Shown one piece after another: positions 8,976 through 19,084 of a stretch of 61,309 bases of DNA. Below the pieces are notes generated by a model. The model was not told where the DNA came from, made no database searches, and saw only the letters and a program-made list of their open reading frames with translations. The stretch comes from Campylobacteraceae bacterium (GTDB taxonomy: Bacteria; Campylobacterota; Campylobacteria; Campylobacterales; Arcobacteraceae): positions 1 through 61,309 of the forward strand of contig JABSOM010000017.1 in the NCBI GenBank assembly GCA_013215945.1. Direction: 5' to 3'. The position numbers and the translations under genes are program-made. Position 1 is the first letter of the stretch, and every line of letters begins with the position of its first letter.

Positions 8976-10466
8976 TTAGAAACCTGAACTTTGAACATAA
9001 TATAAAATAATATTTAATAAAGGTTCTATTAAAAAAATACTTAACAAAGTAAAAATAGCACAAGTAGTTAAGACAAAACGCAAAGCTTTTGAAGAGTTAT
9101 TTAAAACTTTCTTTTTTTCATCCTTAGGCTCTAATAAAAACATTACTACTATGGGTCGTAAATAATAATAAACGGCAATAGCAGAGTTTAAAACCATAAT
9201 TACAGCTAAATATATCATGCCAGAATTAATAGCACTTCCAATTAAATACATCTTTCCCCAAAAGATTGCCAAAGGGGGAAGACCTGCTAAAGAAAGCATA
9301 AATAAAGCCATCAAAATTGCAGTATATTTTGAACTTCTAACTAATCCAGCATATCGCTCATAAGAATAATCGGATTCATAATTTTCATAATCTTTATTTC
9401 TCATAACCCAAAGCAAAGCAAAAACTCCCAAATTAACTACAAAAAATAAAATCCAATACAAAAACATTGCTTGTGTTGCTTGTGTCGTTCCAATTAAAAT
9501 AGCACTCATAACAAAACCAGCAGAAGAAATAGAAGAATACGCCAACATTCGTGCTAAGTCTTTTTGCAATAAAGCAAGAATATTTGGAATAGTCATGGTT
9601 AAAACAACAATCACGTATAAAATAGCTTCTACATAAGGATCACGTGCAGCTACAAAAATCTCAAAGAATCGTAAAGCTACAACAAAACCTGCTACTTTTG
9701 GAACAATGGAAATAAAACCAGCGAGAGCTGCTGAACTTCCTTGATACACATCTGCAACCCAAGCATGAAAAGGAACAAGTGAGAGTTTAAAACCTAAAGC
9801 CCCCACCATAAAAATAACCCCAACAATTACAAAAGCATAATTTTCAAAACCGGACTCAACCAAAACATCAGAAATAATACTAAGCTCAACACTTCCTGTA
9901 AGAGCATAAAAAATCATAGAAGCAAAAGCAAAAAAAGCAGTAGCTAAAGCGCCCATCGTGAAATACTTGATGGCCGCTTCTATAGCATTGTGTCTGTTAT
10001 GCATTGCTATCATGGTATATAAAGCCATAGAGGAGGTCTCAAGTCCCACAAAAATTAAAATCAAAGAATCAGTGCTTACCATAAACATAAACCCAGCTAC
10101 GGCAAATAAATACAGGGCAAAATACTCTGGATATTGTGTTTCATGAAAGTGCATTTTATTTAAATATAAAAGGACAAAAAACACAGAGGATATTAATATA
10201 ATGATTTGAGCTAAAACAGCTATTCCATCAATCAACATTAAATCAAACATTCCACGCACAGGTCCTGAGAACCCAATAATAGAGCCCAAAGCCATAAGTA
10301 AAAACAAAACACTTAAAATTATATATAAAGATTTATCTGTTTTTTTTGTAAATAAATCTATACATAAAATACTTAAAGCTCCTACAATAACAATAATCAT
10401 AGGTAATAAACTGGCAAAGTTTAATTCTGCAAAATCAATTACAACAGAAGGAATATTCGGATTCAT
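8976..10466 (-). CDS. nuoN: Complex I subunit N
   Basis: A 496-residue antiporter-like membrane subunit of NADH-quinone oxidoreductase, with about 14 helices. The conserved KLSLVPFHAWVADVYQGSSA segment near residue 230 holds the family Lys and the broken-helix region, and an Lys in LLQKDLARMLAYSSISSAGF follows. It is one of three Mrp-like proton-pumping subunits and the last gene of the operon. The start overlaps the last base of nuoM. Confidence 0.96.
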   Translation of the reverse strand: MNPNIPSVVIDFAELNFASLLPMIIVIVGALSILCIDLFTKKTDKSLYIILSVLFLLMALGSIIGFSGPVRGMFDLMLIDGIAVLAQIIILISSVFFVLLYLNKMHFHETQYPEYFALYLFAVAGFMFMVSTDSLILIFVGLETSSMALYTMIAMHNRHNAIEAAIKYFTMGALATAFFAFASMIFYALTGSVELSIISDVLVESGFENYAFVIVGVIFMVGALGFKLSLVPFHAWVADVYQGSSAALAGFISIVPKVAGFVVALRFFEIFVAARDPYVEAILYVIVVLTMTIPNILALLQKDLARMLAYSSISSAGFVMSAILIGTTQATQAMFLYWILFFVVNLGVFALLWVMRNKDYENYESDYSYERYAGLVRSSKYTAILMALFMLSLAGLPPLAIFWGKMYLIGSAINSGMIYLAVIMVLNSAIAVYYYLRPIVVMFLLEPKDEKKKVLNNSSKALRFVLTTCAIFTLLSIFLIEPLLNIILYYVQSSGF

Positions 10467-11989
10467 TATTTACCTCCTATCACATTAATTATTCTTAATG
10501 TATCTTTACTGCTTTGTTTTACCGCTTTAATTTCCATAATATTAACAAGCTCATTAACACTTGTATTCACAGGTGTTAAAATAATTTTAGGAAAAATACC
10601 TAAGAGAACAACTAAGAAACATAAAGGAAGTAAAGCCAAAACTTCGTTTTTATTAATATCAATTAATTTTTCATTCTTTTTATTATCAAGTTTTCCAAAG
10701 AATACACTTTTATACATAACCAACATATAAACAGCGCCTAAAATAATAGTAAGACCTGCTAAAGAAGCTATTATAGGTGAGACCTTAAAAAACCCTAAAA
10801 GAGATAAAAACTCTCCTACAAAACCAATTGTAAGAGGCAATCCCACACTTGCCATTAACATTAAAGCAAAAATAACTGCAAACTTAGGCATGACAGATGC
10901 TAAGCCTCCAAATTCACTTATCATTTTAGTATGACGCCTATCGTATAACATTCCTACTAACATAAACAGTGCCCCTGAAACCAAACCATGAGAAATCATT
11001 AAAAATATTGATCCCCCTATTCCTTCAACATTTAAAGCAAAAGTTCCTAAAATAATAACACCCATATGTGAAACTGAAGAATAAGCAATAACTTGTTTCA
11101 TATCTTCTTGAGCGTAGGCCAACATAGCAGTATAAATAATAGCAATAAGAGCTAAAATAGCCATAGGTATCATAAAATAAACACTGGCATCAGGAAACAA
11201 AGGAAGAGAGAAACGAATAAAACCGTAAGTTCCCATTTTTAATAACACTGCAGCTAGAAGTACAGACCCAATGGTTGGTGCTTGTCCATGAGCATAAGGC
11301 AACCATGTATGGAAAGGAAACATAGGTACTTTTACTGCAAAACCTGCAAAAAAGGCTACAAATAACCATAACTGCATATCAAAAGGCAATAAAAGCAAAT
11401 TCCAATCAAGTAAAGAAAAACTCCAAATACCTGTGGTTGCATAATAAATATATCCCAAATACAACATTGCAACAAGCATAATCATAGAACCTAAGAAGGT
11501 ATATAAGAAAAATTTAATGCAGGCATAAATTCGTTGTTTCCCACCCCAAACACCAATTATAAATAACATAGGAACAAGTGATAATTCCCAAAAAAGATAA
11601 AAGACAATTGCATCAAGCGCTAAAAACACTCCAACCATTGTCATTTCTAAAAATAAAACAGTAAGAATTAATTGTTTTAAGTCTTTTTTCTCATTTAAAG
11701 CAAGTAAAGAAATAAAACTCATAAAAGTAGTCATAATCACTAAAAATAAAGAAATACCATCAATTCCTACAAGATAAGAAATACCATAAGAAGGAATAAG
11801 CGCATATTCTTCTATGAACTGCATTTGTGCTTCATGGACATCAAAAAGTGAATATAAAATCAAGGATAAAACTAATTCTAAACCAGTAACTATAAGACCA
11901 TAGATAAAAATAGAATCTTTTTTAACCAAAATTCCAATAAGAGCAGCAAGGGCTGGGAAAAATATTAGTATTGATAAAATGTAATCCAT
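10466..11989 (-). CDS. nuoM: Complex I subunit M
   Basis: A 507-residue antiporter-like membrane subunit. Visible signatures are FYLFWELSLVPMLFIIGVWG near residue 130 with the conserved Glu, KVPMFPFHTWLPYAHGQAPT near 225, and AYAQEDMKQVIAYSSVSHMG near 300. These place the protein in the NuoM/ND4 group rather than NuoL or NuoN. It lies between nuoN (1-base overlap) and nuoL (no gap), consistent with one transcript. Confidence 0.96.
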   Translation of the reverse strand: MDYILSILIFFPALAALIGILVKKDSIFIYGLIVTGLELVLSLILYSLFDVHEAQMQFIEEYALIPSYGISYLVGIDGISLFLVIMTTFMSFISLLALNEKKDLKQLILTVLFLEMTMVGVFLALDAIVFYLFWELSLVPMLFIIGVWGGKQRIYACIKFFLYTFLGSMIMLVAMLYLGYIYYATTGIWSFSLLDWNLLLLPFDMQLWLFVAFFAGFAVKVPMFPFHTWLPYAHGQAPTIGSVLLAAVLLKMGTYGFIRFSLPLFPDASVYFMIPMAILALIAIIYTAMLAYAQEDMKQVIAYSSVSHMGVIILGTFALNVEGIGGSIFLMISHGLVSGALFMLVGMLYDRRHTKMISEFGGLASVMPKFAVIFALMLMASVGLPLTIGFVGEFLSLLGFFKVSPIIASLAGLTIILGAVYMLVMYKSVFFGKLDNKKNEKLIDINKNEVLALLPLCFLVVLLGIFPKIILTPVNTSVNELVNIMEIKAVKQSSKDTLRIINVIGGK

Positions 11990-13861
11990 TTATATCACCT
12001 TCTTAAAAAAAATAACAGCAGCAAAAATAAATAACACAAGTATTCCTATAGTCATAACTTTTAAAGAAGAAGATAAAGAAGCTTTTTGTACAATTCTGGC
12101 TTCTTTTCCACTTGAATAAATAAAATGGGCAATACCATCAACAAAAGCATCAATTATTTTTAAATCCACTTGTTTATACGCTATTTTAGATAAATACAAA
12201 TACGATTTACAAATAATATTCTCATAAAACCAAGGCACATAATATTGATTTTTTAATATTTTATACATAAAATTATTTTCCCAAGAAGATGAAAAACCAT
12301 CTTGTTTAATGTATTTAAACCAAGCAAAGAATATTCCCATAAGAGCCACAAAAGAAGTAATTAAAATTAAAATAAGTGCCGTAGAGTGTTCCATGTTTAA
12401 AGCAGCCCAAGATGGCAATTGATTCGTAACAAAAGTCTCAAAACTATGTTCAAACCAACCTGATATAACAGCTAAAATAACTAAAGGAAGCATGGAAGCC
12501 AAAACATAGTTATGTGTTTCATGAGGCTTTAACGTATCTACATCATAAGAAACTTTTCCAAAAAAGACTTTAAAAATCAATCTAAAAGAATAAAAAGCAG
12601 TCATAAATGCACCACTCCATAATACAAACCAAATAAATGTGGCATCTGCATTAAAAGCTGCTTCTAAAATTTTATCTTTTGAGAAAAAACCGGCTAAAGG
12701 ATAAATTCCTGCAAGTGCAATTGAAGCAATAATCATGATTATTGCGGTACTTTTCATTTGTTTATACAAACCACCCATTTTTCTAATATCTAATTCATTG
12801 TGCATAGCATGCATAACATTTCCCGCACCTAAAAACAGAACTGATTTGAAAAAAGCATGAGTAACAAGATGAAATAAAGCTACCCAATAAGCGCCTAATC
12901 CAGCAGCTACAAACATATATCCCAATTGTGAAAGCGTTGAATACGCAATGATTTTTTTCATATCATTATGTACTAAAGCCATTGAGGCTGCAAAAATAGC
13001 AACAAAAGCTCCCAAACAAGCAATTGCATAACCTATATGAGGTATTAATACATAAATCTCATTACAACGTACTAATAAATAAACTCCAGCTGTTACCATA
13101 GTAGCAGCATGAATAAGGGCAGATACAGGAGTTGGTCCTTCCATTGCATCAGCCAACCAAGTATGAAAAGGAAATTGTGCTGATTTACCCATAGCTCCTA
13201 TAAATAAAAATATTCCTATTAAACTTATAGTTTCTATATCTAAAGTAGAAATATTAGCAAAAACAATATCATAATTTAAAGAACCTAAATTCCAAAAAAT
13301 CAAAAAGATTGCTATTAACATTCCCAAATCAGCCACTCTGTTCATTATAAATGCTTCATTTGCTGCCCAAGAAGCAGAGTCTTTGTGATACCAAAAACCA
13401 ATAAGTAACCAAGAACATAAACCAACACCTTCCCAGCCTATAAATAAACCCAAAAAATTATCAGACATCACTAAAACAAGCATAGAAAATACAAAAGCAC
13501 TTAAATAAGAAAAGTACCTGTTAAAACCCTTATCATCTTCCATATAACCAATAGAATGAATATGTACCATGGTTGATACCAACGTAACTACACACATCAT
13601 TACAACAGAAATATAATCTACTACAAAAGAAAAAGAAACATTTATATTCCCAATATTAATCCATTGCATTAATTCTACTTGGATTACTTCATTTGTTGTA
13701 AAAATAAAATACAATAAATAAAAAGAAGAAAGTGTAGAAATTCCCAAAAGACAAGAAGTAAAAATCCCTGTAAATAAAACTTTCTTTTTCATTGCAAACA
13801 AGGCTGCGACTAAAGAACCTACAAGAGGTGAAAACAGTGCAAGATAAACAAAAATTTCCAT
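11990..13861 (-). CDS. nuoL: Complex I subunit L
   Basis: A 623-residue subunit, the largest antiporter-like one. It has the conserved GWEGVGLCSWLLIGFW segment, AQFPFHTWLADAMEGPTPVSAL, and a long C-terminal part that in this family forms the lateral helix along the membrane arm. The protein ends with a hydrophobic helix and a short basic tail. It starts 1 base after nuoK ends. Its size matches other NuoL proteins. Confidence 0.96.
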   Translation of the reverse strand: MEIFVYLALFSPLVGSLVAALFAMKKKVLFTGIFTSCLLGISTLSSFYLLYFIFTTNEVIQVELMQWINIGNINVSFSFVVDYISVVMMCVVTLVSTMVHIHSIGYMEDDKGFNRYFSYLSAFVFSMLVLVMSDNFLGLFIGWEGVGLCSWLLIGFWYHKDSASWAANEAFIMNRVADLGMLIAIFLIFWNLGSLNYDIVFANISTLDIETISLIGIFLFIGAMGKSAQFPFHTWLADAMEGPTPVSALIHAATMVTAGVYLLVRCNEIYVLIPHIGYAIACLGAFVAIFAASMALVHNDMKKIIAYSTLSQLGYMFVAAGLGAYWVALFHLVTHAFFKSVLFLGAGNVMHAMHNELDIRKMGGLYKQMKSTAIIMIIASIALAGIYPLAGFFSKDKILEAAFNADATFIWFVLWSGAFMTAFYSFRLIFKVFFGKVSYDVDTLKPHETHNYVLASMLPLVILAVISGWFEHSFETFVTNQLPSWAALNMEHSTALILILITSFVALMGIFFAWFKYIKQDGFSSSWENNFMYKILKNQYYVPWFYENIICKSYLYLSKIAYKQVDLKIIDAFVDGIAHFIYSSGKEARIVQKASLSSSLKVMTIGILVLFIFAAVIFFKKVI

Positions 13862-13862
13862 C

Positions 13863-14162
13863 TTAACCTTTCATCTTAGTAAGTGAGTCTAAATCAATAG
13901 AATTTTTCTTTTTAAACCAAAGGATTAACAAACCCAAACCAATAGCAACTTCAGATGCAGCAATTGCAACGATAAAAAAAGAAAACATTTGACCGGTTAA
14001 ATCTCCATAATGTCGCGATACTGCAACAAAACCAATATTGCATGCATTTAGCATAATTTCAGTAGAAAAAAAGAGCATTAAAAGATTTTTTCTTCTAAGT
14101 ACTCCAAATAAGCCAATACAAAAAAGCAAAGCTGATAAAATCAAATAAGCATTCAAGGTCAT
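13863..14162 (-). CDS. nuoK: Complex I subunit K
   Basis: A 99-residue membrane subunit with three helices. It contains the acidic FSTEIMLNACNIGF segment and a second one in AIAASEVAIGLGLLI, the two conserved membrane glutamates of NuoK/ND4L that take part in proton transfer. Length is typical. The start overlaps the end of nuoJ by 4 bases, which suggests translational coupling. Confidence 0.96.
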   Translation of the reverse strand: MTLNAYLILSALLFCIGLFGVLRRKNLLMLFFSTEIMLNACNIGFVAVSRHYGDLTGQMFSFFIVAIAASEVAIGLGLLILWFKKKNSIDLDSLTKMKG

Positions 14163-14722
14163 TTTTCATCCTTTTTTTCTAAGCTTGTAATTTCATCTTC
14201 ACTTAAAGACGAATAAGAAATATCCATTTTTTTACCAGCTAAAATAATTCCACCAATCATTGCTACTAACAACATAACAGCAGCTACTTCAAAAGCCACC
14301 AAATACTTAGTAAACAATACGATTCCTACATCTTGAGTATTCCCCCATGAAGGATGAACAGGCGCATGGGCTACTATTCCCACATCAATTAAAGGAAAAG
14401 AAAAAATAAGTACAATACATAAAGCAATAAGTCCAGATAAGGCAAACACTAAACGAGGATTGGATATTTTTTCATCAATGCCAGACAAAGAATCAAAAAA
14501 CATCATTCCAAAAGCATATAAAGCCATAACAGCTCCTGTATAAACAACAATTTGAACCACCCCTAAAAAATCAGCATCTAAAATAAAGAAAAAAGCAGAA
14601 ATAAATATCATTCCAGCTGCTAATGAAGACAAAGCGTATAAAACATTATTAGTAGTTACCGTAATAGAAAACATCCCTACGCATAAAAAAGAAAATAAAT
14701 AAAAAGCAATAATTTCGTACAT
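14159..14722 (-). CDS. nuoJ: Complex I subunit J
   Basis: A 187-residue membrane subunit with about five helices. ADFLGVVQIVVYTGAVMALYAFGMMFF matches the signature TM3 region of NuoJ/ND6, whose pi-bulge rotates in the coupling mechanism. A charged C-terminal tail (residues 165-187) is cytoplasmic in the family. It overlaps nuoK by 4 bases and begins 8 bases after nuoI. Confidence 0.95.
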   Translation of the reverse strand: MYEIIAFYLFSFLCVGMFSITVTTNNVLYALSSLAAGMIFISAFFFILDADFLGVVQIVVYTGAVMALYAFGMMFFDSLSGIDEKISNPRLVFALSGLIALCIVLIFSFPLIDVGIVAHAPVHPSWGNTQDVGIVLFTKYLVAFEVAAVMLLVAMIGGIILAGKKMDISYSSLSEDEITSLEKKDEK

Positions 14723-14730
14723 AATTTATC

Positions 14731-15354
14731 CTAGTAAAACAAAGGAGTTTTTTTAACTCTTTTGTCTGCATCTGGTGAAACAGCACCAAAACCATCGTAT
14801 TCTTTTTGGAAAATAAGTTTATCCAAGGGTGTTGCCATATCTTCTTTTAGAACAAAATGGGCACGCTGTTCACTGGCATTTTCATACCTCTCCCCATGAA
14901 CAATAGCTAACTCAGGACAAACCTCAGCACAATACCCACAAAAAATACAACGTCCAAAATTAATAGAAAATTCTAATACTTCTTTTCTTGAGTTTTCATC
15001 AATTTTTGTATCCAATCTAATACAATCAGCAATACAAATCTTTTCACATAAACCACAACCAATACATCTGTTTTCCCCTGATTCTAACAGTGCTAATAAT
15101 TTGTGCACTGCTCTGTATCGTGGACCTATTGGAAGTTTTTCAGCAGGATATTGCACGGTATGCATTTGTTTGTTAAATAAGGCTTCTTTCATCATAATAA
15201 ACGTGATTTTCAAACCACCTAAAAGCTCTCCTTTAAGTGAGCGTTTAAACACTTGTTTAAATTCAGCCCAAGGAGTTTCCGGATATTCATCTTGTTTAAC
15301 ATTTACATAAGAGCCCTGCCCTACATTTCTGTTTTTAAAATCTTCCACATTCAT
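14731..15354 (-). CDS. nuoI: Complex I subunit I, two [4Fe-4S] clusters
   Basis: A 207-residue ferredoxin-like subunit carrying clusters N6a and N6b between NuoG and NuoB. Two CX2CX2CX3C motifs are visible: CIGCGLCEKIC near residue 97 and CIFCGYCAEVC near residue 136. The N-terminal segment (about residues 50-85) is the amphipathic region that packs on the membrane arm. It begins 1 base after nuoH ends. Confidence 0.96.
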   Translation of the reverse strand: MNVEDFKNRNVGQGSYVNVKQDEYPETPWAEFKQVFKRSLKGELLGGLKITFIMMKEALFNKQMHTVQYPAEKLPIGPRYRAVHKLLALLESGENRCIGCGLCEKICIADCIRLDTKIDENSRKEVLEFSINFGRCIFCGYCAEVCPELAIVHGERYENASEQRAHFVLKEDMATPLDKLIFQKEYDGFGAVSPDADKRVKKTPLFY

Positions 15355-15355
15355 T

Positions 15356-16351
15356 TTATAATCCTATCATCACAATCACACCCGTTAAGAGTATATTTAA
15401 TACAGCTAAAGGCATTAGTACTTTCCAACACAACCACATCAATTGATCTGGTCTAATATGAGGCCATGAAGCTCTTGTCCATAAAAATAAAAAGATTAAG
15501 AACATTACTTTTAAAATAATAGCAAGTCCTCCTGGAATAAATCCCCAATCATTGAAACCGCCTAAAAATACCAAAGAGACTAAAAAACAAATAGTAAATA
15601 AATTGGCATATTCTCCAATAAAAAACATTCCCCATCTCATACCTGAATACTCAGTCGCATAGCCAGCAACTAATTCTGCTTCATGTTCAAGTAAATCAAA
15701 AGGTGTTCTATTGGTTTCAGCAAAACCAGCAATCAAAAAAAGTAAAAATGCCAAAGGCTGAGTAAATATCATCCACGATAACATTCCCCCACTTTGATAA
15801 TTATTCAAATCAATTAAAGATAAAGAACCAACTAACATAATAGGAGCTAATAAAGCAAGTCCAGAAACCACTTCATAAGAAAGTAACTGAATAGCTGTTC
15901 TAGCACCTCCTAATAACCCCCATTTATTTGCAGAACTCATTCCTGCTAATAAAGGTCCATATAAACCAACAGAAGCAACGCCTAGTACAAATAACACACC
16001 TATATTAATATCTGCAATAATAGGTCGTACTGTATATCCAAAAAGCTCAAATTCTGGAAAAAAAGGAATGGCACTCATAGCTATAAAAGCTGTTGCTGCT
16101 GTAATAATAGGAGCTATCATAAATACAGGTTTGGAAGCATTTGCAGGAATTACATCTTCTTTTGTAAAAAGTTTAATTCCATCTGCTAATACTTGCAATA
16201 AACCATAAGGTCCTACATTCATAGGTCCTAAACGTCTTTGCATGAAAGCCAAAACTTTTCTCTCAATATAAGTAGTAAAACCAGCCAAAGCAGAGAAAAC
16301 TGTTAAAACGATAAGTACTTTAACAATGGTTTCAATAATTATTGTTTCCAT
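15356..16351 (-). CDS. nuoH: Complex I subunit H
   Basis: A 331-residue membrane subunit that forms the quinone-entry chamber at the junction of the two arms. Family signatures are ERKVLAFMQRRLGPMNVGPYGLLQVLADGIKL-like residues 30-60 and the acidic AGFAETNRTPFDLLEHEAELVAGY loop near residue 215, then ASWPHIRPDQLMWLCWK near the end. It lies between nuoG and nuoI with 1-base gaps. Confidence 0.97.
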   Translation of the reverse strand: METIIIETIVKVLIVLTVFSALAGFTTYIERKVLAFMQRRLGPMNVGPYGLLQVLADGIKLFTKEDVIPANASKPVFMIAPIITAATAFIAMSAIPFFPEFELFGYTVRPIIADINIGVLFVLGVASVGLYGPLLAGMSSANKWGLLGGARTAIQLLSYEVVSGLALLAPIMLVGSLSLIDLNNYQSGGMLSWMIFTQPLAFLLFLIAGFAETNRTPFDLLEHEAELVAGYATEYSGMRWGMFFIGEYANLFTICFLVSLVFLGGFNDWGFIPGGLAIILKVMFLIFLFLWTRASWPHIRPDQLMWLCWKVLMPLAVLNILLTGVIVMIGL

Positions 16352-16352
16352 C

Positions 16353-18824
16353 TTAAGCCTTTTTGATTAATGCAATATTATATCTGCTATTTGTAAACAA
16401 TGCTTTAGTTCTTAGGTTTTTATCAAAGGTAGAAACATAAACAATATCACCTTCTATTTGATTATCTAAATAAACATTTGTTTCTAAAGACAATCCATTT
16501 GCATTAATAAAAATTCTGTCTTCATCTTGCATTTCTAAGCTTTTTAAATATACTTCAGAAACAAAAACACCCGATTTATTTGATGTTTCATGTGCTTTTG
16601 CTGTAAATTCATTAAATTGATTCATAGGATTGGCTCTGTAAATTACTACTTCTTCACTTTTTGGCTCTAGTTCCAGGGCAGATGAAATTTCAATTTCTTC
16701 ACTAATATCAATATCATAAGAATTAAGAACATAACCTCTGTTTTCAAGTCTGTCATTCGTAAATTCATTTTTCAAATCATCAAAATCTATACTTAAAAAA
16801 CCTTTATTAATAGGCAGTTTTTTTGTATATTCAATAGTATGTTCAATATCTTCTTCTAATAAAACATTTGCTAAATCATTTAAGTTATACCCTGTAAAAT
16901 CTAAAGCAGCATTGGTGGGTACTATTCGTTTATTAATATTCGTAAAGGTTCCTTCTTGTTGATTTAAAGCAGGCATATCTAAATCTCCATCCCCTAAAGA
17001 AGAAAGTTCAAAGTCTGATTTCTCATTATAAGAAACACTTTTCCCTTCAACTTCTTCTTTATCTAAATCACAAAGTAAAGATACCCCCAGCGTATTCGTA
17101 GAACTTGGAATAATAAGAACTTTAAATTCGGTACATCGTTGAATCAAACCTAAGAGTTTTGCTAAAGTAGAAGCTTGGGGATGAAATATTAAATCTTCTC
17201 CCACAATCAATGAAAACTTATCTTTTTTAGCAAGCATTGTCTGTACTAAAGAACTTAAATCTTGTGAAGCATTAATCTCATCTAAGATTTTTGAATGTTC
17301 ATATTCTTCTTCTTTGGATACTTTTTTAGACACAACTTTTTTAATCTCTTTTTCTTCACCTGTTTCTTCATCTACTTTAATAGTAATAACTGTTTCTTTT
17401 ACTGTCTCTTCTACTGTTCTGCTTCTTGTTTCTTTAAAAGAATTTATATGATCAAGAATAGCAGAAGGTAGATCTTTTCCAAAAGTATCTAAAATATAAT
17501 ATAAAACCATCTCTTCTTTTAAAGCAGGTGGATAAATAAATTGTGTAGTTTTGCCTTTTTTACCAATACGTTCCATAATAGGATCTTGTATGGGATGAAA
17601 GTATAAAGCCGCACCCTTATTCATAATAACAGAGTTGTTTAAAGCATATCTGGCATGTGGTAAATCACTTTTCAAAAAAGACCCTACAGAGATAACAAAA
17701 TTTGATTTATGTACATCATCTAGTGTTGCATTGTATAAACTCGTACCAGAAGTGCAAGAAAAATGTTTCAAAAATTCTTGATACGCATAAGCATCTTTAT
17801 TAATTAATCTAAATCCCAATTTTTCTTTTAATTTTTGTAAAATAAAGGCTTCTTCATTGGTAATAAAAGAATTAAATCTAAGATTTTTTGCTTCTTTAAA
17901 AGCTTCTATTGCATTTTCAAAAGCTATTTTAATTTTACCTACACTCTTATTCTCAAAATCATAAGCAAAACGAGCAGCGCCGTTTAACGTTGAATAGTGA
18001 TGGTCATTGGTTACTCGGTATATTTTTTGAACTCTGTGTGTATCAATAGATTCAAACTTGGTTTCATAATACATTAATGAACAATCACTTGAATGAGGAT
18101 TTGATGCAGGAATTCGTGTTAACTCCCAAGAGTTTGATTTGTATTGAAAATCATTAGATACTAAAGCTCCAACAGGGCAAACAGAAATACACTCACCACA
18201 ATCTGTACAGGCATTTTCATCAAAACCAATTAAAGATTTATTTAATTTATTCCACATAGAATAGGCATCTTTAGGCATAGTTTCTTTAAAAGATTTAAAA
18301 ATAGGCTCAGATCCTCTTTTAACCGTTGATAATGCACTTGAACCAATCATGTCCTTACAAACCGTTACACATTTTTCGCATACAATACAAAGACCTGGGT
18401 CATAATTCATAACTCCCCAATGAGACGTTGGTCGAGCTACATCAGGAATTGCATAATGCTGTTTATCAACTTTCATATACAAAGAATAGTTTTGAAGTTC
18501 ACACTCTCCACTTTGATCACATACTCCACATTGCAAAGGATGATTTACATCATAAACTTCCATGATAGATCTACGTTCTGTTTCAATTTTTTCTGTGCTT
18601 GTACTTACTGTCATACCTTCTTTTACTTTGGCATTACAGGAATATACTTGTTTTCCATCAACTTCAACTAAACACAATCTACATGCAAGCGTAGGTGAAC
18701 ATCTGCTTAAATAACATAAAGCTGGTACAAAAATATCATTGGCCCTTGATACATTAAGTAAAGTTTCGCCTTCTTTTGCTTGTACCGCTTTTCCATCAAT
18801 AACTAAGTTTATTTTTTCACTCAT
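16353..18824 (-). CDS. nuoG: Complex I subunit G with charged insertion
   Basis: An 823-residue Fe-S subunit. The N-terminal [2Fe-2S] domain has CYLSRCSPTLACRLC, then the His/Cys N5 region CGVCDQSGECELQ near residue 100. Two [4Fe-4S] motifs follow (CIVCEKC near 148, CTDCGEC near 207). The C-terminal half is a reduced molybdopterin-oxidoreductase-like domain. At about residues 461-508 there is a low-complexity insertion of alternating Glu/Lys/Val/Thr, unlike a catalytic segment. With NuoE and NuoF missing from this operon, this subunit probably takes electrons from another donor or adaptor. It overlaps the upstream small gene by 1 base. Confidence 0.94.
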   Translation of the reverse strand: MSEKINLVIDGKAVQAKEGETLLNVSRANDIFVPALCYLSRCSPTLACRLCLVEVDGKQVYSCNAKVKEGMTVSTSTEKIETERRSIMEVYDVNHPLQCGVCDQSGECELQNYSLYMKVDKQHYAIPDVARPTSHWGVMNYDPGLCIVCEKCVTVCKDMIGSSALSTVKRGSEPIFKSFKETMPKDAYSMWNKLNKSLIGFDENACTDCGECISVCPVGALVSNDFQYKSNSWELTRIPASNPHSSDCSLMYYETKFESIDTHRVQKIYRVTNDHHYSTLNGAARFAYDFENKSVGKIKIAFENAIEAFKEAKNLRFNSFITNEEAFILQKLKEKLGFRLINKDAYAYQEFLKHFSCTSGTSLYNATLDDVHKSNFVISVGSFLKSDLPHARYALNNSVIMNKGAALYFHPIQDPIMERIGKKGKTTQFIYPPALKEEMVLYYILDTFGKDLPSAILDHINSFKETRSRTVEETVKETVITIKVDEETGEEKEIKKVVSKKVSKEEEYEHSKILDEINASQDLSSLVQTMLAKKDKFSLIVGEDLIFHPQASTLAKLLGLIQRCTEFKVLIIPSSTNTLGVSLLCDLDKEEVEGKSVSYNEKSDFELSSLGDGDLDMPALNQQEGTFTNINKRIVPTNAALDFTGYNLNDLANVLLEEDIEHTIEYTKKLPINKGFLSIDFDDLKNEFTNDRLENRGYVLNSYDIDISEEIEISSALELEPKSEEVVIYRANPMNQFNEFTAKAHETSNKSGVFVSEVYLKSLEMQDEDRIFINANGLSLETNVYLDNQIEGDIVYVSTFDKNLRTKALFTNSRYNIALIKKA

Positions 18825-19084
18825 TATTGATCCTCTTCTTGTACTTTAGGTTCTGGTGCTAATTTTTTAACAACCAACGTCCAATCAACTTCATTAAATT
18901 TAATAGAATTCATTAGGGTATAACCTGCAGTATAAATAACATCTGCTGATTTTTGAATGGCTGTAAAATCACCAATTTCAAACATAAAGATAGCTACTTC
19001 ATTTGCAGAGATTTCATTTTTCATCAAGAATAACATTCTGTCATAAAAATCTTCTTTTAAAGGACGTAAATCAAAACGTTTCAT
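18824..19084 (-). CDS. Small NuoE-position protein of Campylobacterota complex I
   Basis: An 86-residue soluble protein ([20 protein letters not shown] start) just upstream of nuoG. In Helicobacter and Campylobacter the same slot holds small proteins of unknown structure (HP1264/Cj1575c type) that stand in for the missing NuoE. This ORF fits them in size and place. It has no cysteines for a [2Fe-2S] cluster, so it is not a true NuoE. It overlaps both neighbours (4 bases with the repeat ORF, 1 base with nuoG). Assignment to this group rests mainly on synteny. Confidence 0.72.
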   Translation of the reverse strand: MKRFDLRPLKEDFYDRMLFLMKNEISANEVAIFMFEIGDFTAIQKSADVIYTAGYTLMNSIKFNEVDWTLVVKKLAPEPKVQEEDQ

